Shown here piece after piece: positions 9,171-16,236 of a stretch of 63,699 nucleotides of DNA. Source of the DNA: an uncultured Sphingomonadales bacterium. Its GTDB lineage: Bacteria; Pseudomonadota; Alphaproteobacteria; Sphingomonadales; Sphingomonadaceae. Each line of letters begins with the position of its first letter. Position 1 is the first letter of the stretch. Below the pieces are notes generated by a model that did no database searches, was not told where the DNA came from, and was given only the letters and a program-made list of their open reading frames with translations. The stretch covers positions 1 through 63,699 of the forward strand of contig CALMZE010000209.1 of assembly GCA_937870585.1 (NCBI GenBank), read 5' to 3'. The translations under genes and the position numbers were made by a program.

Positions 9171-10766
9171 TCACATCCGGAACACTCCAAAGCCCCGCTC
9201 TTCAACCGGCGCATTCAGCGTCGCCGCAAGCGCCAGCCCCAGCACATCCCGCGTCTGCGCCGGATCAATCACGCCATCATCCCACAGCCGCGCCGTCGCG
9301 TAGTACGGATTCCCCTCATCCTCATATTTCTGGCGCACCGGGGCCTTGAAGGCTTCGGCCTCCTCCGCCGTCCACTTCGCCGCATCGCGGTGTACCGTTG
9401 CCAGCACGCTCGCCGCCTGTTCACCGCCCATCACAGAGATGCGTGCATTGGGCCAGGTGAAGAGGAAGCGCGGTTGGTAGGCGCGGCCGCACATGCCGTA
9501 ATTCCCGGCCCCGAACGACCCGCCGATCAGCACTGTCACCTTGGGCACGGTCGCAGTGGCGACTGCCGTTACCAGCTTCGCGCCATGCTTGGCGATGCCT
9601 TCCGCTTCATATTTGCCGCCGACCATGAAGCCTGAGATGTTCTGGAGGAAGAGCAGCGGCACACCGCGCTGCTGCGCCAGCTGGATGAAATGCGCGCCCT
9701 TCTGCGCGCTTTCGCTGAACAGCACGCCATTATTGGCGAGGATCGCGACCGGCATTCCCCAAACATGCGCGAAACCGCAGACGAGCGTGGTGCCATAATG
9801 CGCCTTGAACTCGTGAAACTCGGAGGCATCGACGATCCGGGCGATGACTTCACGCACATCATAGGGCGCGCGGACATCTTCGGGGATGATGCCGTAGAGC
9901 TCTTCCGCCTCATATTTAGGTGGGCGCGGCTCCCTCATCCCGCTCGAAGCAAACGGTGAATTTGTGTGACTCACAATATCGCGCACAATCGTCAGCGCAT
10001 GTTCGTCATTCTCCGCGAGATGATCGACCACTCCGCTCTTCTTCGCGTGCAAATCGCCGCCACCCAGATCTTCGGCTGAAATCACTTCCCCCGTCGCGGC
10101 CTGCACCAAGGGTGGCCCGGCGAGGAAGATTGTGCCTTGACCCCGGACAATCACCGTCTCGTCGCTCATCGCGGGGACATAGGCCCCGCCCGCCGTGCAA
10201 CTGCCCATCACGCTGGCAATCTGAGGGATGCCGCGCGCCGACATATTGGCCTGATTGTAGAAGAAACGCCCGAAATGGTCGCGGTCGGGGAAGACCTCCG
10301 CCTGATTGGGCAGGTTCGCGCCGCCTGAATCAACCAAATAGATGCACGGCAGGCGGTTTTCTTGCGCAATCTCCTGCGCGCGCAGGTGCTTCTTCACCGT
10401 CATGGGGAAATAGGTGCCCCCCTTCACCGTCGCATCATTGGCGAAGATCATGCACTGGCGGCCCGACACGCGGCCAATCGCGGTGATGATGCCCGCGCCG
10501 GGCACTTCGTCTCCATACATGCCGTTGGCCGCAAGCTGGCCAACCTCCAACAGGGGAGAACCCGGATCAAGCAACCGCTCGACACGCTCTCGCGGCAGCA
10601 GCTTGCCGCGCGCCACATGCCGCTCGCGCGATTTTTCATCGCCGCCCAGCGCCGCTTTGGCGACCTTGGCCCAAAGCTCATCCTTCAGCGCCCGGTTGTG
10701 CGCAACCCGCGCCTGCGTGGCGGGGTCTTCGGCGTTGTAGAGCGTGGAAAGAACGGGTGCGGTCAT
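9171..10766 (-). CDS. liuB: Methylcrotonyl/acyl-CoA carboxylase beta subunit (carboxyltransferase)
   Basis: The 531-residue product has the two-halved carboxyltransferase fold of MccB/LiuB and Atu[17 protein letters not shown] lies near residue 52, the N-half oxyanion region is [20 protein letters not shown], and the C-half has [20 protein letters not shown]. It transfers carboxylate from the biotin of the alpha subunit to an alpha,beta-unsaturated acyl-CoA. Its start codon overlaps the esterase stop (ATGA). Its first 42 codons are duplicated, imperfectly, at 11811-11934. Methylcrotonyl- versus geranyl-CoA specificity cannot be told here. Confidence 0.88.
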   Translation of the reverse strand: MTAPVLSTLYNAEDPATQARVAHNRALKDELWAKVAKAALGGDEKSRERHVARGKLLPRERVERLLDPGSPLLEVGQLAANGMYGDEVPGAGIITAIGRVSGRQCMIFANDATVKGGTYFPMTVKKHLRAQEIAQENRLPCIYLVDSGGANLPNQAEVFPDRDHFGRFFYNQANMSARGIPQIASVMGSCTAGGAYVPAMSDETVIVRGQGTIFLAGPPLVQAATGEVISAEDLGGGDLHAKKSGVVDHLAENDEHALTIVRDIVSHTNSPFASSGMREPRPPKYEAEELYGIIPEDVRAPYDVREVIARIVDASEFHEFKAHYGTTLVCGFAHVWGMPVAILANNGVLFSESAQKGAHFIQLAQQRGVPLLFLQNISGFMVGGKYEAEGIAKHGAKLVTAVATATVPKVTVLIGGSFGAGNYGMCGRAYQPRFLFTWPNARISVMGGEQAASVLATVHRDAAKWTAEEAEAFKAPVRQKYEDEGNPYYATARLWDDGVIDPAQTRDVLGLALAATLNAPVEERGFGVFRM

Positions 10767-11749
10767 GGCCTGGCTTTCAGATGCTTGGCAAAGAAGGGGA
10801 GGACATGGGTTCGGACGCGCTCAGGCATCTTGTTGCCATGATCGCCGACATAAATCTCCCAGTCGTGCGCCACGCCCAATTTGGTCAGCGTGTCGTGGAT
10901 CAATATGTCGTCGGGCTTCACAAAGTCGGTATCGCCGGTGTCGATGGCAATGCCCGCCATGGATTTGAGCGCGCCAACATAGCCCGCTGCCATTGCCGCC
11001 GGAGAATGGGCCGCCCATTGCGCGAGCACGAAGTCGTTGGGCTTGCCCTCGCTCGTCCCCATATCTGCAAAGAAGGGCGGCTTGCCGGGATTGGGAGACC
11101 AAGCCGCCGCCACCGCAAAATTGCCGCGCTCCATCCAGGGGGCGGCGAGCGCTTGTTCCACCGTCATGGTCTCGAACTTGGCATCAGCAAGGCTCGCGGG
11201 ACGCGGGATCATGCAGCAGGGGTTCATCGCATAGAGCGCGCCGAATATATCGGGATGCTTCATGCCAAGCTTGAGCGTGCCATAGCCGCCCATCGAATGG
11301 CCAACGAGCCCGCGCGAGTCCTTGCGGGCCAAAGTGCGGTACTTCCCGTCCACCCAGCGGACGAGATCGACCGCGATGAAATCCTCGAAATTGCCGATAG
11401 TGGGCGAATTGGAATACATTGACCCGCCCCATTTGGTCATGGAGTCGGGCACGACCATGATCATCTCGACAGGAGCCCCCTTCACATCCTCGTCAAAGGG
11501 GATGCGCCCCATATAGCTGTCCGCCGTCGAATTATAGCCGTGCAGGAAATACACGACCGGGTAGCGCCGTTTCTTCGCTTTGTCGTAACTGGGCGGCAGG
11601 ATGACATGAACAGTGCGGTCCGCACTGTTGCCCTCCAGATTGCCTTCCACGGCGACGCTGTGAACTTTGTGCAGTTCGACACGGGCCAGCGCCGGAGCCG
11701 CAAGGAACGCCGCCCAAGCGAGCCCGATGGTGACAATAGGCTTCATCAT
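10763..11749 (-). CDS. Exported alpha/beta-hydrolase esterase (esterase D / tributyrin esterase-like)
   Basis: The 328-residue protein starts at [19 protein letters not shown] (11749) behind AGGAG. The hydrophobic N-terminus ending ALA looks like a Sec signal peptide, so the enzyme is probably periplasmic. [11 protein letters not shown] is the oxyanion strand, [16 protein letters not shown] holds the nucleophile serine, and [13 protein letters not shown] near the C-terminus holds a candidate histidine. Relatives hydrolyse short acyl esters. The start overlaps the stop of the chimeric relic, and the stop overlaps the liuB start, so translation is likely coupled on both sides. Confidence 0.82.
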   Translation of the reverse strand: MMKPIVTIGLAWAAFLAAPALARVELHKVHSVAVEGNLEGNSADRTVHVILPPSYDKAKKRRYPVVYFLHGYNSTADSYMGRIPFDEDVKGAPVEMIMVVPDSMTKWGGSMYSNSPTIGNFEDFIAVDLVRWVDGKYRTLARKDSRGLVGHSMGGYGTLKLGMKHPDIFGALYAMNPCCMIPRPASLADAKFETMTVEQALAAPWMERGNFAVAAAWSPNPGKPPFFADMGTSEGKPNDFVLAQWAAHSPAAMAAGYVGALKSMAGIAIDTGDTDFVKPDDILIHDTLTKLGVAHDWEIYVGDHGNKMPERVRTHVLPFFAKHLKARP

Positions 11750-11934
11750 GCGCCTGCTCCTATCAATTCGCGCCCGATCAGCGTGCGTCGGATTTCGTTT
11801 GTTCGCGCACCGCCCAACGCAGCCTTGGCGACCTTGGCCCAAAGCTCATCCTTAAGCGCGCGGTTGTGCGCCGCGCGCGCCTGCGTGGCGGGGTCTTCGG
11901 GGTTATAGCTGGTGGGAAGAAAGGATGCTGTCAT
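11746..11934 (-). pseudogene. Chimeric relic: liuB 5' end joined to liuA 3' end
   Basis: This 62-codon frame begins MTASFLPTSYNPEDPATQA and matches the first 42 residues of LiuB (about 10766 downward), then switches to [18 protein letters not shown], the exact kind of tail found at the end of LiuA (12952). The DNA also matches: a 29-base run including TTGGCGACCTTGGCCCAAAG is identical to the liuB 5' end. It has a plausible ribosome site (TGAGG) and its stop overlaps the esterase start. It reads as the junction of a past tandem duplication running from within liuA to within liuB. It may still be translated and couple the esterase. Confidence 0.85.
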
Positions 11935-11943
11935 GCTAAAACC

Positions 11944-12237
11944 TCAGTCATGGGGCAGTTCCCTGATTTCAACAGTGCCGCCATTTTCATACACAGGGTT
12001 CCCAGCAAGAAACGATCTGGCCGCATCAAGATCAGCGGCGCGGACCCGAATAAACCCGGTGAAGTGCGGGCTGGCCGGGCCGGGCATTCCCGCTTTCCGG
12101 AAAGATTGACCTGCCCCTATGGCACTTCCGCCTTCAAAAGCGCCGCTGCGATGCAAGGTACCAAAATAGTTGTCCCACGCAGCGTCATCGGCCTCTGCCT
12201 GCGCGTCATCGTGCATGAAGAGGATAAAGTCAGTCAT
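11944..12237 (-). CDS. YciI-like (YCII/DGPF-domain) small protein
   Basis: The 97-residue product starts MTDFILFMHDDAQAEADDAAW, the typical opening of YCII/DGPF-domain proteins, with a dimeric ferredoxin-like fold and SPHFTGFIRVRAADLDAARSF near the C-terminus. Family members are small, often of unknown function and sometimes linked to sigma factors; none is seen here. ATG 12237 overlaps the preceding stop in an ATGA, which fixes the start; a longer in-frame reading lies inside the upstream gene. Confidence 0.75.
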   Translation of the reverse strand: MTDFILFMHDDAQAEADDAAWDNYFGTLHRSGAFEGGSAIGAGQSFRKAGMPGPASPHFTGFIRVRAADLDAARSFLAGNPVYENGGTVEIRELPHD

Positions 12238-12581
12238 TCTCCCGCTCCGATCAATGTGAGCAAGCCCGCCAGCGTCAGCAAAGGCCAGCCGACATGCTTG
12301 CCGCGCGTCGCAATCGCGTCGAAAAGCCCCGCGATCAGCCACGCCACGCCCGTGATCTGCACCAGCGTAACCGGCGCGCCCGGCCAGGCCACCAGCGCCG
12401 CCGTCATGATCATCAGCACGCTTGTATAATGCCAGGCAAAGCGGACCAGCATCGCACGATAGCCCGCGAGTAGATCAATGTCGCGCGCGACCAGCGGTGC
12501 GATCAGGCGCTTCTCGCCCACAATTGAATGCGCGAGCGCAGTGAGAACCATCACCACGGCGGCGGCTTGAAGCAGGTTCAT
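12234..12581 (-). CDS. Small integral membrane protein
   Basis: This 115-residue protein has four likely membrane helices (near residues 4-20, 50-66, 70-90 and 97-112) separated by basic loops. I cannot name the family. It overlaps its neighbours on both sides by ATGA. Its last codons (LIGAGE) share a run of 19 of 20 bases with the end of liuA, and this run supplies the ribosome site of the next gene in both places. Confidence 0.7.
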   Translation of the reverse strand: MNLLQAAAVVMVLTALAHSIVGEKRLIAPLVARDIDLLAGYRAMLVRFAWHYTSVLMIMTAALVAWPGAPVTLVQITGVAWLIAGLFDAIATRGKHVGWPLLTLAGLLTLIGAGE

Positions 12582-12955
12582 GCCCCCACTCCATCATTTC
12601 CAGTATTTGCTATGCTCATGACGGTCCCAACAATTGCGACGCCGAACAGCACTCCCACGGCCAAGGTCAAAAAGCCCAGATCAAAATTGCCCGGATTGCT
12701 GTTTTCGGGCTCGATGATCTTTCCGAAGAAACTTGGATAGAGCATTCCGACGTTGAAAGCCCAAGCTGCAACGAAGAAGGACTGCCGCTTTGGAGTGGGC
12801 TTTGCCATCAGGATTGCTCCTACAATCAAGGCTGCGCCCATGATCTGGTCGTCAAACCAGCTGTAAAAGGGACGGCCGATGCCCCAACTGCGTATAGCTT
12901 CGCCGATCATCAAAGTAAGCGCGAGCAGGATGGCCATGATCCGCAATTTCATCAT
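12578..12955 (-). CDS. Small integral membrane protein
   Basis: The 125-residue product has about four hydrophobic segments (near residues 4-18, 37-51, 61-77 and 92-113). No family is recognised. The start (ATGATG) overlaps the liuA stop and the stop overlaps the start of the next membrane protein, so it is co-translated with liuA. Confidence 0.7.
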   Translation of the reverse strand: MMKLRIMAILLALTLMIGEAIRSWGIGRPFYSWFDDQIMGAALIVGAILMAKPTPKRQSFFVAAWAFNVGMLYPSFFGKIIEPENSNPGNFDLGFLTLAVGVLFGVAIVGTVMSIANTGNDGVGA

Positions 12956-14118
12956 GCTCCCGCTCCGATCAGCTCCCGCCCAATCAGCATCCGCCGGATT
13001 TCGTTCGTCCCCGCGCCAATGTCGAGCAGTTTGGCGTCGCGCAGGAAGCGTTCCACTGGCCAGTCCTTGGTATAGCCCGCGCCGCCGAGTGCCTGAACCG
13101 CTTCGCCTGCCGCGCGGAAGGCGTTCTCGCTCGCCAACAGGATTGCGCCCGCTGCGTCAAAGCGCGTCGTCTGACCCGCGTCGCACGCCTTGGCCACCGC
13201 GTAGACATATGCCCGGGCGGACTGCATCGCAACGTACATGTCTGCCACCTTGGCCTGTACCAACTGGAATGTGCCGATAGGTTTGCCGAACTGTCTCCGC
13301 TCCCGCACGAAAGGAATGACGGTATCAAGGCAAGCCTGAATGATCCCGGTTTGGATCCCCGACAGAACAACGCGTTCATAGTCGAGCCCGCTCATCAGCA
13401 CACCGACCCCACCGTGGAGCGGACCCATGACATTCTCGTCAGGCACAAAACAATCTTCGAACACCAGCTCTGCTGTGGGCGAGCCGCGCATTCCCATTTT
13501 GTCGATCTTCTGGCCGATGTTGAAGCCCGGCATGTCCTTTTCAATCAGGAACGCCGTAATTCCGCGCGACCCACTATCTGGGGCGCTTTTTGCATAAACA
13601 ACCAGCGTATCGGCATAGGTGGCGTTGGTGATCCAGAATTTGGTGCCATTGAGGCGCCAGCCGCCCGTGACCTGATCCGCCTTCAGTTTCATCGACACGA
13701 CGTCCGAGCCCGCTCCAGCCTCAGACATCGCAAGACTGCCGACATGGTCGCCCGAAATCAACTTGGGCAGATATTTGGCCTTCTGATCGGGATTGCCCCA
13801 GCGGCGAATCTGGTTGACGCAAAGATTGGAATGCGCACCGTAAGACAAACCGATAGAGGCAGACACGCGGGAGATTTCCTCAACCGCAATCACATGATCC
13901 AGATAGCCAAGGCCCAGCCCGCCCAGGTCTTGCTCAACCGTGATCCCGTGCAGTCCCAGTTCGCCCATGGCTGGCCATAATTCACGCGGAAACCAGTCCT
14001 CGGCATCAATCTTTGCGGCCAACGGAGCAATTTTTTCGTCTGCAAAGCGGGCGGCGGAATCGCGGATCATCAGCGCAGTTTCGGTGAGCGCGAAATCAAA
14101 TTCAGGGGTTGCTCCCAT
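12952..14118 (-). CDS. liuA: Isovaleryl-CoA dehydrogenase
   Basis: I use ATG 14118 (MGATPEFDFALTET), which has GGAGAGG eight bases upstream; an ATG at 14142 and a GTG at 14163 are alternatives. The 388-residue acyl-CoA dehydrogenase carries SLAMSEAGAGSDVVSM and FWITNATYADTLVVYAKS for FAD and substrate. LDYERVVLSG places the catalytic glutamate where isovaleryl-CoA dehydrogenases have it, rather than in the C-terminal position of short-chain enzymes. GTNEIRRMLIGREL is the usual C-terminus. It oxidises isovaleryl-CoA to 3-methylcrotonyl-CoA, the step before LiuB/LiuD, and heads the operon. Confidence 0.88.
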   Translation of the reverse strand: MGATPEFDFALTETALMIRDSAARFADEKIAPLAAKIDAEDWFPRELWPAMGELGLHGITVEQDLGGLGLGYLDHVIAVEEISRVSASIGLSYGAHSNLCVNQIRRWGNPDQKAKYLPKLISGDHVGSLAMSEAGAGSDVVSMKLKADQVTGGWRLNGTKFWITNATYADTLVVYAKSAPDSGSRGITAFLIEKDMPGFNIGQKIDKMGMRGSPTAELVFEDCFVPDENVMGPLHGGVGVLMSGLDYERVVLSGIQTGIIQACLDTVIPFVRERRQFGKPIGTFQLVQAKVADMYVAMQSARAYVYAVAKACDAGQTTRFDAAGAILLASENAFRAAGEAVQALGGAGYTKDWPVERFLRDAKLLDIGAGTNEIRRMLIGRELIGAGA

Positions 14119-14166
14119 GGTGCAGGCCTCTCCAGCAAGCATTGTTCGTTCCCTTGCTACCACAAC

Positions 14167-14199
14167 TTGCGGCGGCTAAAAAAATTGAAACTTCCGCAA
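14167..14199. promoter_or_regulatory. Candidate LysR operator between liuA and the LysR gene
   Basis: An inverted repeat TTGCGG (14167-14172) and CCGCAA (14194-14199) brackets an A/T-rich stretch in the 101-base gap between divergent genes, 20 bases before the LysR start. Position and form suit a LysR-type site acting on both promoters; binding is inferred. Confidence 0.45.
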
Positions 14200-14219
14200 C
14201 GTTCACATAGAGAAAATCT

Positions 14220-15149
14220 ATGATCAAGCGGGCGCATATCCACCAGTTCCTCGCGGTCGTCGAAACGGGAAGTTTCACGCAAGCCGCTCAGCGAATCCGT
14301 GTGACGCAGCCGACCTTGTCTTCAGGCATTGCGGATCTGGAGCGACTTGTTGGAACCCGGCTTTTCCTGCGGGACAGACGGCATGTGCGCCTGACCGAAG
14401 CGGGGGCACGCTTCCTGCCTATGGCCCGGGAATTGCAGCGTGGGTTTCGTGCGATCGACGCCTTTTCAGTCGTCCCGGACATTGACTGGCCGCAATTGAG
14501 GCTGGGATTGATCCGCACATTGGCGAGTCCGGTTGTGGATTTGATCCTGACCCGACTGGGTGCGGAATTCAGCATGGAAATTGTGGAAGGAACCGATTCG
14601 GAACTGCGCGCGGGGCTGGCGCAGGGACGGATCGATTTGATCGCAAGCTTGCTGCGCCCAAGGGAGGTCGGGGAGGGGATCATCCCACTTCTGTCCGAGC
14701 CCTATGTGCTTTTCGCTGCGACGCACAGCCCCCTTGCGGGTCGCAAGAGAGTCAAACCGGACGATCTGGCGTCGGAAATCATGATCGCCCGCCGCTCGTG
14801 CGAGGTTCTGGAGCAGACCAGTCGGTTTTTCACGCGGCATGGCGTGCGGCCGCGCTTTGCGTTGCGCAGCGACAATGAGGATTTGTGTATGCGCCTGGTG
14901 TCTTCAGGCATTGGCGTCACAACGGCCCCGTTATCGTTTGACCGGCCCGGCCTGAGTGCCGTGTCTGTTCAGGGCTATGACTTATCCCGCACAATTGGCT
15001 TTGTGCTGGACCCATCGTGGCGCAAAGGGCCATCTTCAGAAGTGGTTTTGCGCTGTGTTCATGCCATTGCGCATGAAGTGGCGCGCTTGGCCTTGCACGC
15101 CGAAGATCCTTCAATTTCAGGCCGTGTTGGAAAAAGAATTCGGCCATAG
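14220..15149 (+). CDS. LysR-family transcriptional regulator
   Basis: The 309-residue protein has the N-terminal winged helix of the family: FLAVVETGSFTQAAQRIRVT then QPTLSSGIADLERLVGTRLF (residues 10-50) and a co-inducer domain from about residue 90. It is transcribed away from liuA, the classical arrangement for a LysR regulator of the adjacent operon, so control of the liu genes by an acyl-CoA intermediate is the simplest reading. The last codons may also be read as RIRP, with no unusual extension. The next 135 bases hold no gene. Confidence 0.88.
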   Translation: MIKRAHIHQFLAVVETGSFTQAAQRIRVTQPTLSSGIADLERLVGTRLFLRDRRHVRLTEAGARFLPMARELQRGFRAIDAFSVVPDIDWPQLRLGLIRTLASPVVDLILTRLGAEFSMEIVEGTDSELRAGLAQGRIDLIASLLRPREVGEGIIPLLSEPYVLFAATHSPLAGRKRVKPDDLASEIMIARRSCEVLEQTSRFFTRHGVRPRFALRSDNEDLCMRLVSSGIGVTTAPLSFDRPGLSAVSVQGYDLSRTIGFVLDPSWRKGPSSEVVLRCVHAIAHEVARLALHAEDPSISGRVGKRIRP

Positions 15150-15243
15150 CCGAGTGGTCAAGGCATGACCCAATCCGCGCATGATTTGAAGTCAGGCCGC
15201 CGCACGGCCGACTATACAATCAGGGTTGGATTGTCTGATGTAT

Positions 15244-15270
15244 AAATAACTTTACAGTGCAGAGTTATTT
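15244..15270. promoter_or_regulatory. 27-bp palindromic operator candidate before the six-gene operon
   Basis: The left arm AAATAACTTTACA and the right arm TGCAGAGTTATTT are near-perfect inverted repeats around a single central base. The site ends 14 bases before ATG 15285 and overlaps a TATAAA box at 15241-15246. A related copy lies at 16307-16333. The winged-helix protein encoded at 15871 is the obvious candidate to bind it. Confidence 0.6.
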
Positions 15271-15284
15271 GTTATGTTTCTGGA

Positions 15285-15878
15285 ATGAGCGAAATCGAAT
15301 CAGCCCTGCATGATATTGCCAGGCTACGGGAGCAGCTGGCGGCGAGCAGCCGCTTTCAGGGGTTGGCACCGGGCATCGTTGCATTGGCCGGATGTTTTGC
15401 TTTCGCGCTCGGCGGATGGCAATATTTTGCGGATGAGAGCGACCTTCTGGTGTGGATCCTTCTCGCTGCCGTTTCTGCCCTGATGATCGGTTCAGAGGCC
15501 ATTACGCGGGCACGCCGGCTGCATCGCTCCATGGCTGATCGGTTGATCGGGACCACGTTGAACCGCTTCCTTCCCACCGCGACTGCGGGGGCGATCCTGG
15601 GTCTTGTTGTGCTGTTGCGCCTGCCCGAACATAGCCGATTGCTTCCGGGTATCTGGCAGTTGCTGATGGGCGTCGGGATATGTGCCGTCCTCTCCAATCT
15701 GCCGCGGCAAATGTCCATTGCGGCGATCTTCTACTTCGGTGTGGGCACGCTTTCGCTGCTGCTGAGCGGAACGCAGGGGCCAGCAACCTCGGTTCTCATG
15801 TCACTCCCTTTTGGCTTGGGCCAATTGCTGGTCGCAACCATTCTTTATCGCGCATCATCGGAGACTTCGCATGGCTGA
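15285..15878 (+). CDS. Hypothetical six-helix membrane protein
   Basis: The 197-residue protein has a short helical N-terminus (MSEIESALHDIARLREQLAA) and six likely membrane helices, near residues 28-48, 53-70, 95-113, 119-139, 143-162 and 168-189. I do not know the family. Small membrane proteins of this build often precede a winged-helix regulator in bacteria, and here the regulator gene overlaps its last eight bases. It could sense or signal to that regulator, which is inference. Confidence 0.75.
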   Translation: MSEIESALHDIARLREQLAASSRFQGLAPGIVALAGCFAFALGGWQYFADESDLLVWILLAAVSALMIGSEAITRARRLHRSMADRLIGTTLNRFLPTATAGAILGLVVLLRLPEHSRLLPGIWQLLMGVGICAVLSNLPRQMSIAAIFYFGVGTLSLLLSGTQGPATSVLMSLPFGLGQLLVATILYRASSETSHG

Positions 15879-16236
15879 TCGCTCCACGGCGCCGTTCGCC
15901 TTTGACGGGCTGGACCGCACGCTGCACGAGCGGGCGCGGCTCAGCATCATGACCTCGCTTGCGGATCACCCCAAGGGCTTGAGCTTCACCGAGCTACGCG
16001 ATCTGTCCGGGCTGACAGACGGCAACCTCAGCCGCCACGTCCAGATTTTGGAAGAGGCTGGGATGGTGCGCGTGACCAAGGGGTTTGAAGGGCGGCGTCC
16101 TTTGACCACCTGCGCCCTGACCGACGAAGGTCGCGCCCGGTTTTCCGATTACCTTGGCGTGCTGGAACAGGTGCTGAGCAGCGCGCGCCGCAAGGGACTC
16201 GGTGCCATCGGCAATCTGAGAGAGACACTTGCATGA
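15871..16236 (+). CDS. Winged-helix (ArsR/MarR-like) transcriptional regulator
   Basis: I start this 121-residue protein at MADRSTAPFAFDGLDRTLHE (15871), overlapping the previous stop; twenty in-frame codons upstream lie in the membrane-protein gene. A compact winged helix is clear: RARLSIMTSLADHPKGLSF, TELRDLSGLTDGNLSRHVQI (recognition helix) and the wing LEEAGMVRVTKGFEGRRPLT, then a C-terminal dimerisation helix. There is no effector domain. It probably represses its own operon through the palindromes at 15244 and 16307. Confidence 0.85.
   Translation: MADRSTAPFAFDGLDRTLHERARLSIMTSLADHPKGLSFTELRDLSGLTDGNLSRHVQILEEAGMVRVTKGFEGRRPLTTCALTDEGRARFSDYLGVLEQVLSSARRKGLGAIGNLRETLA

Noticed and set aside
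15150-15180. Possible tRNA: GCCGAGTGGTCAAGGC resembles a Leu/Ser tRNA D-arm
   Set aside because: No anticodon stem, variable arm or T-arm follows at the required distance and no acceptor stem pairs.
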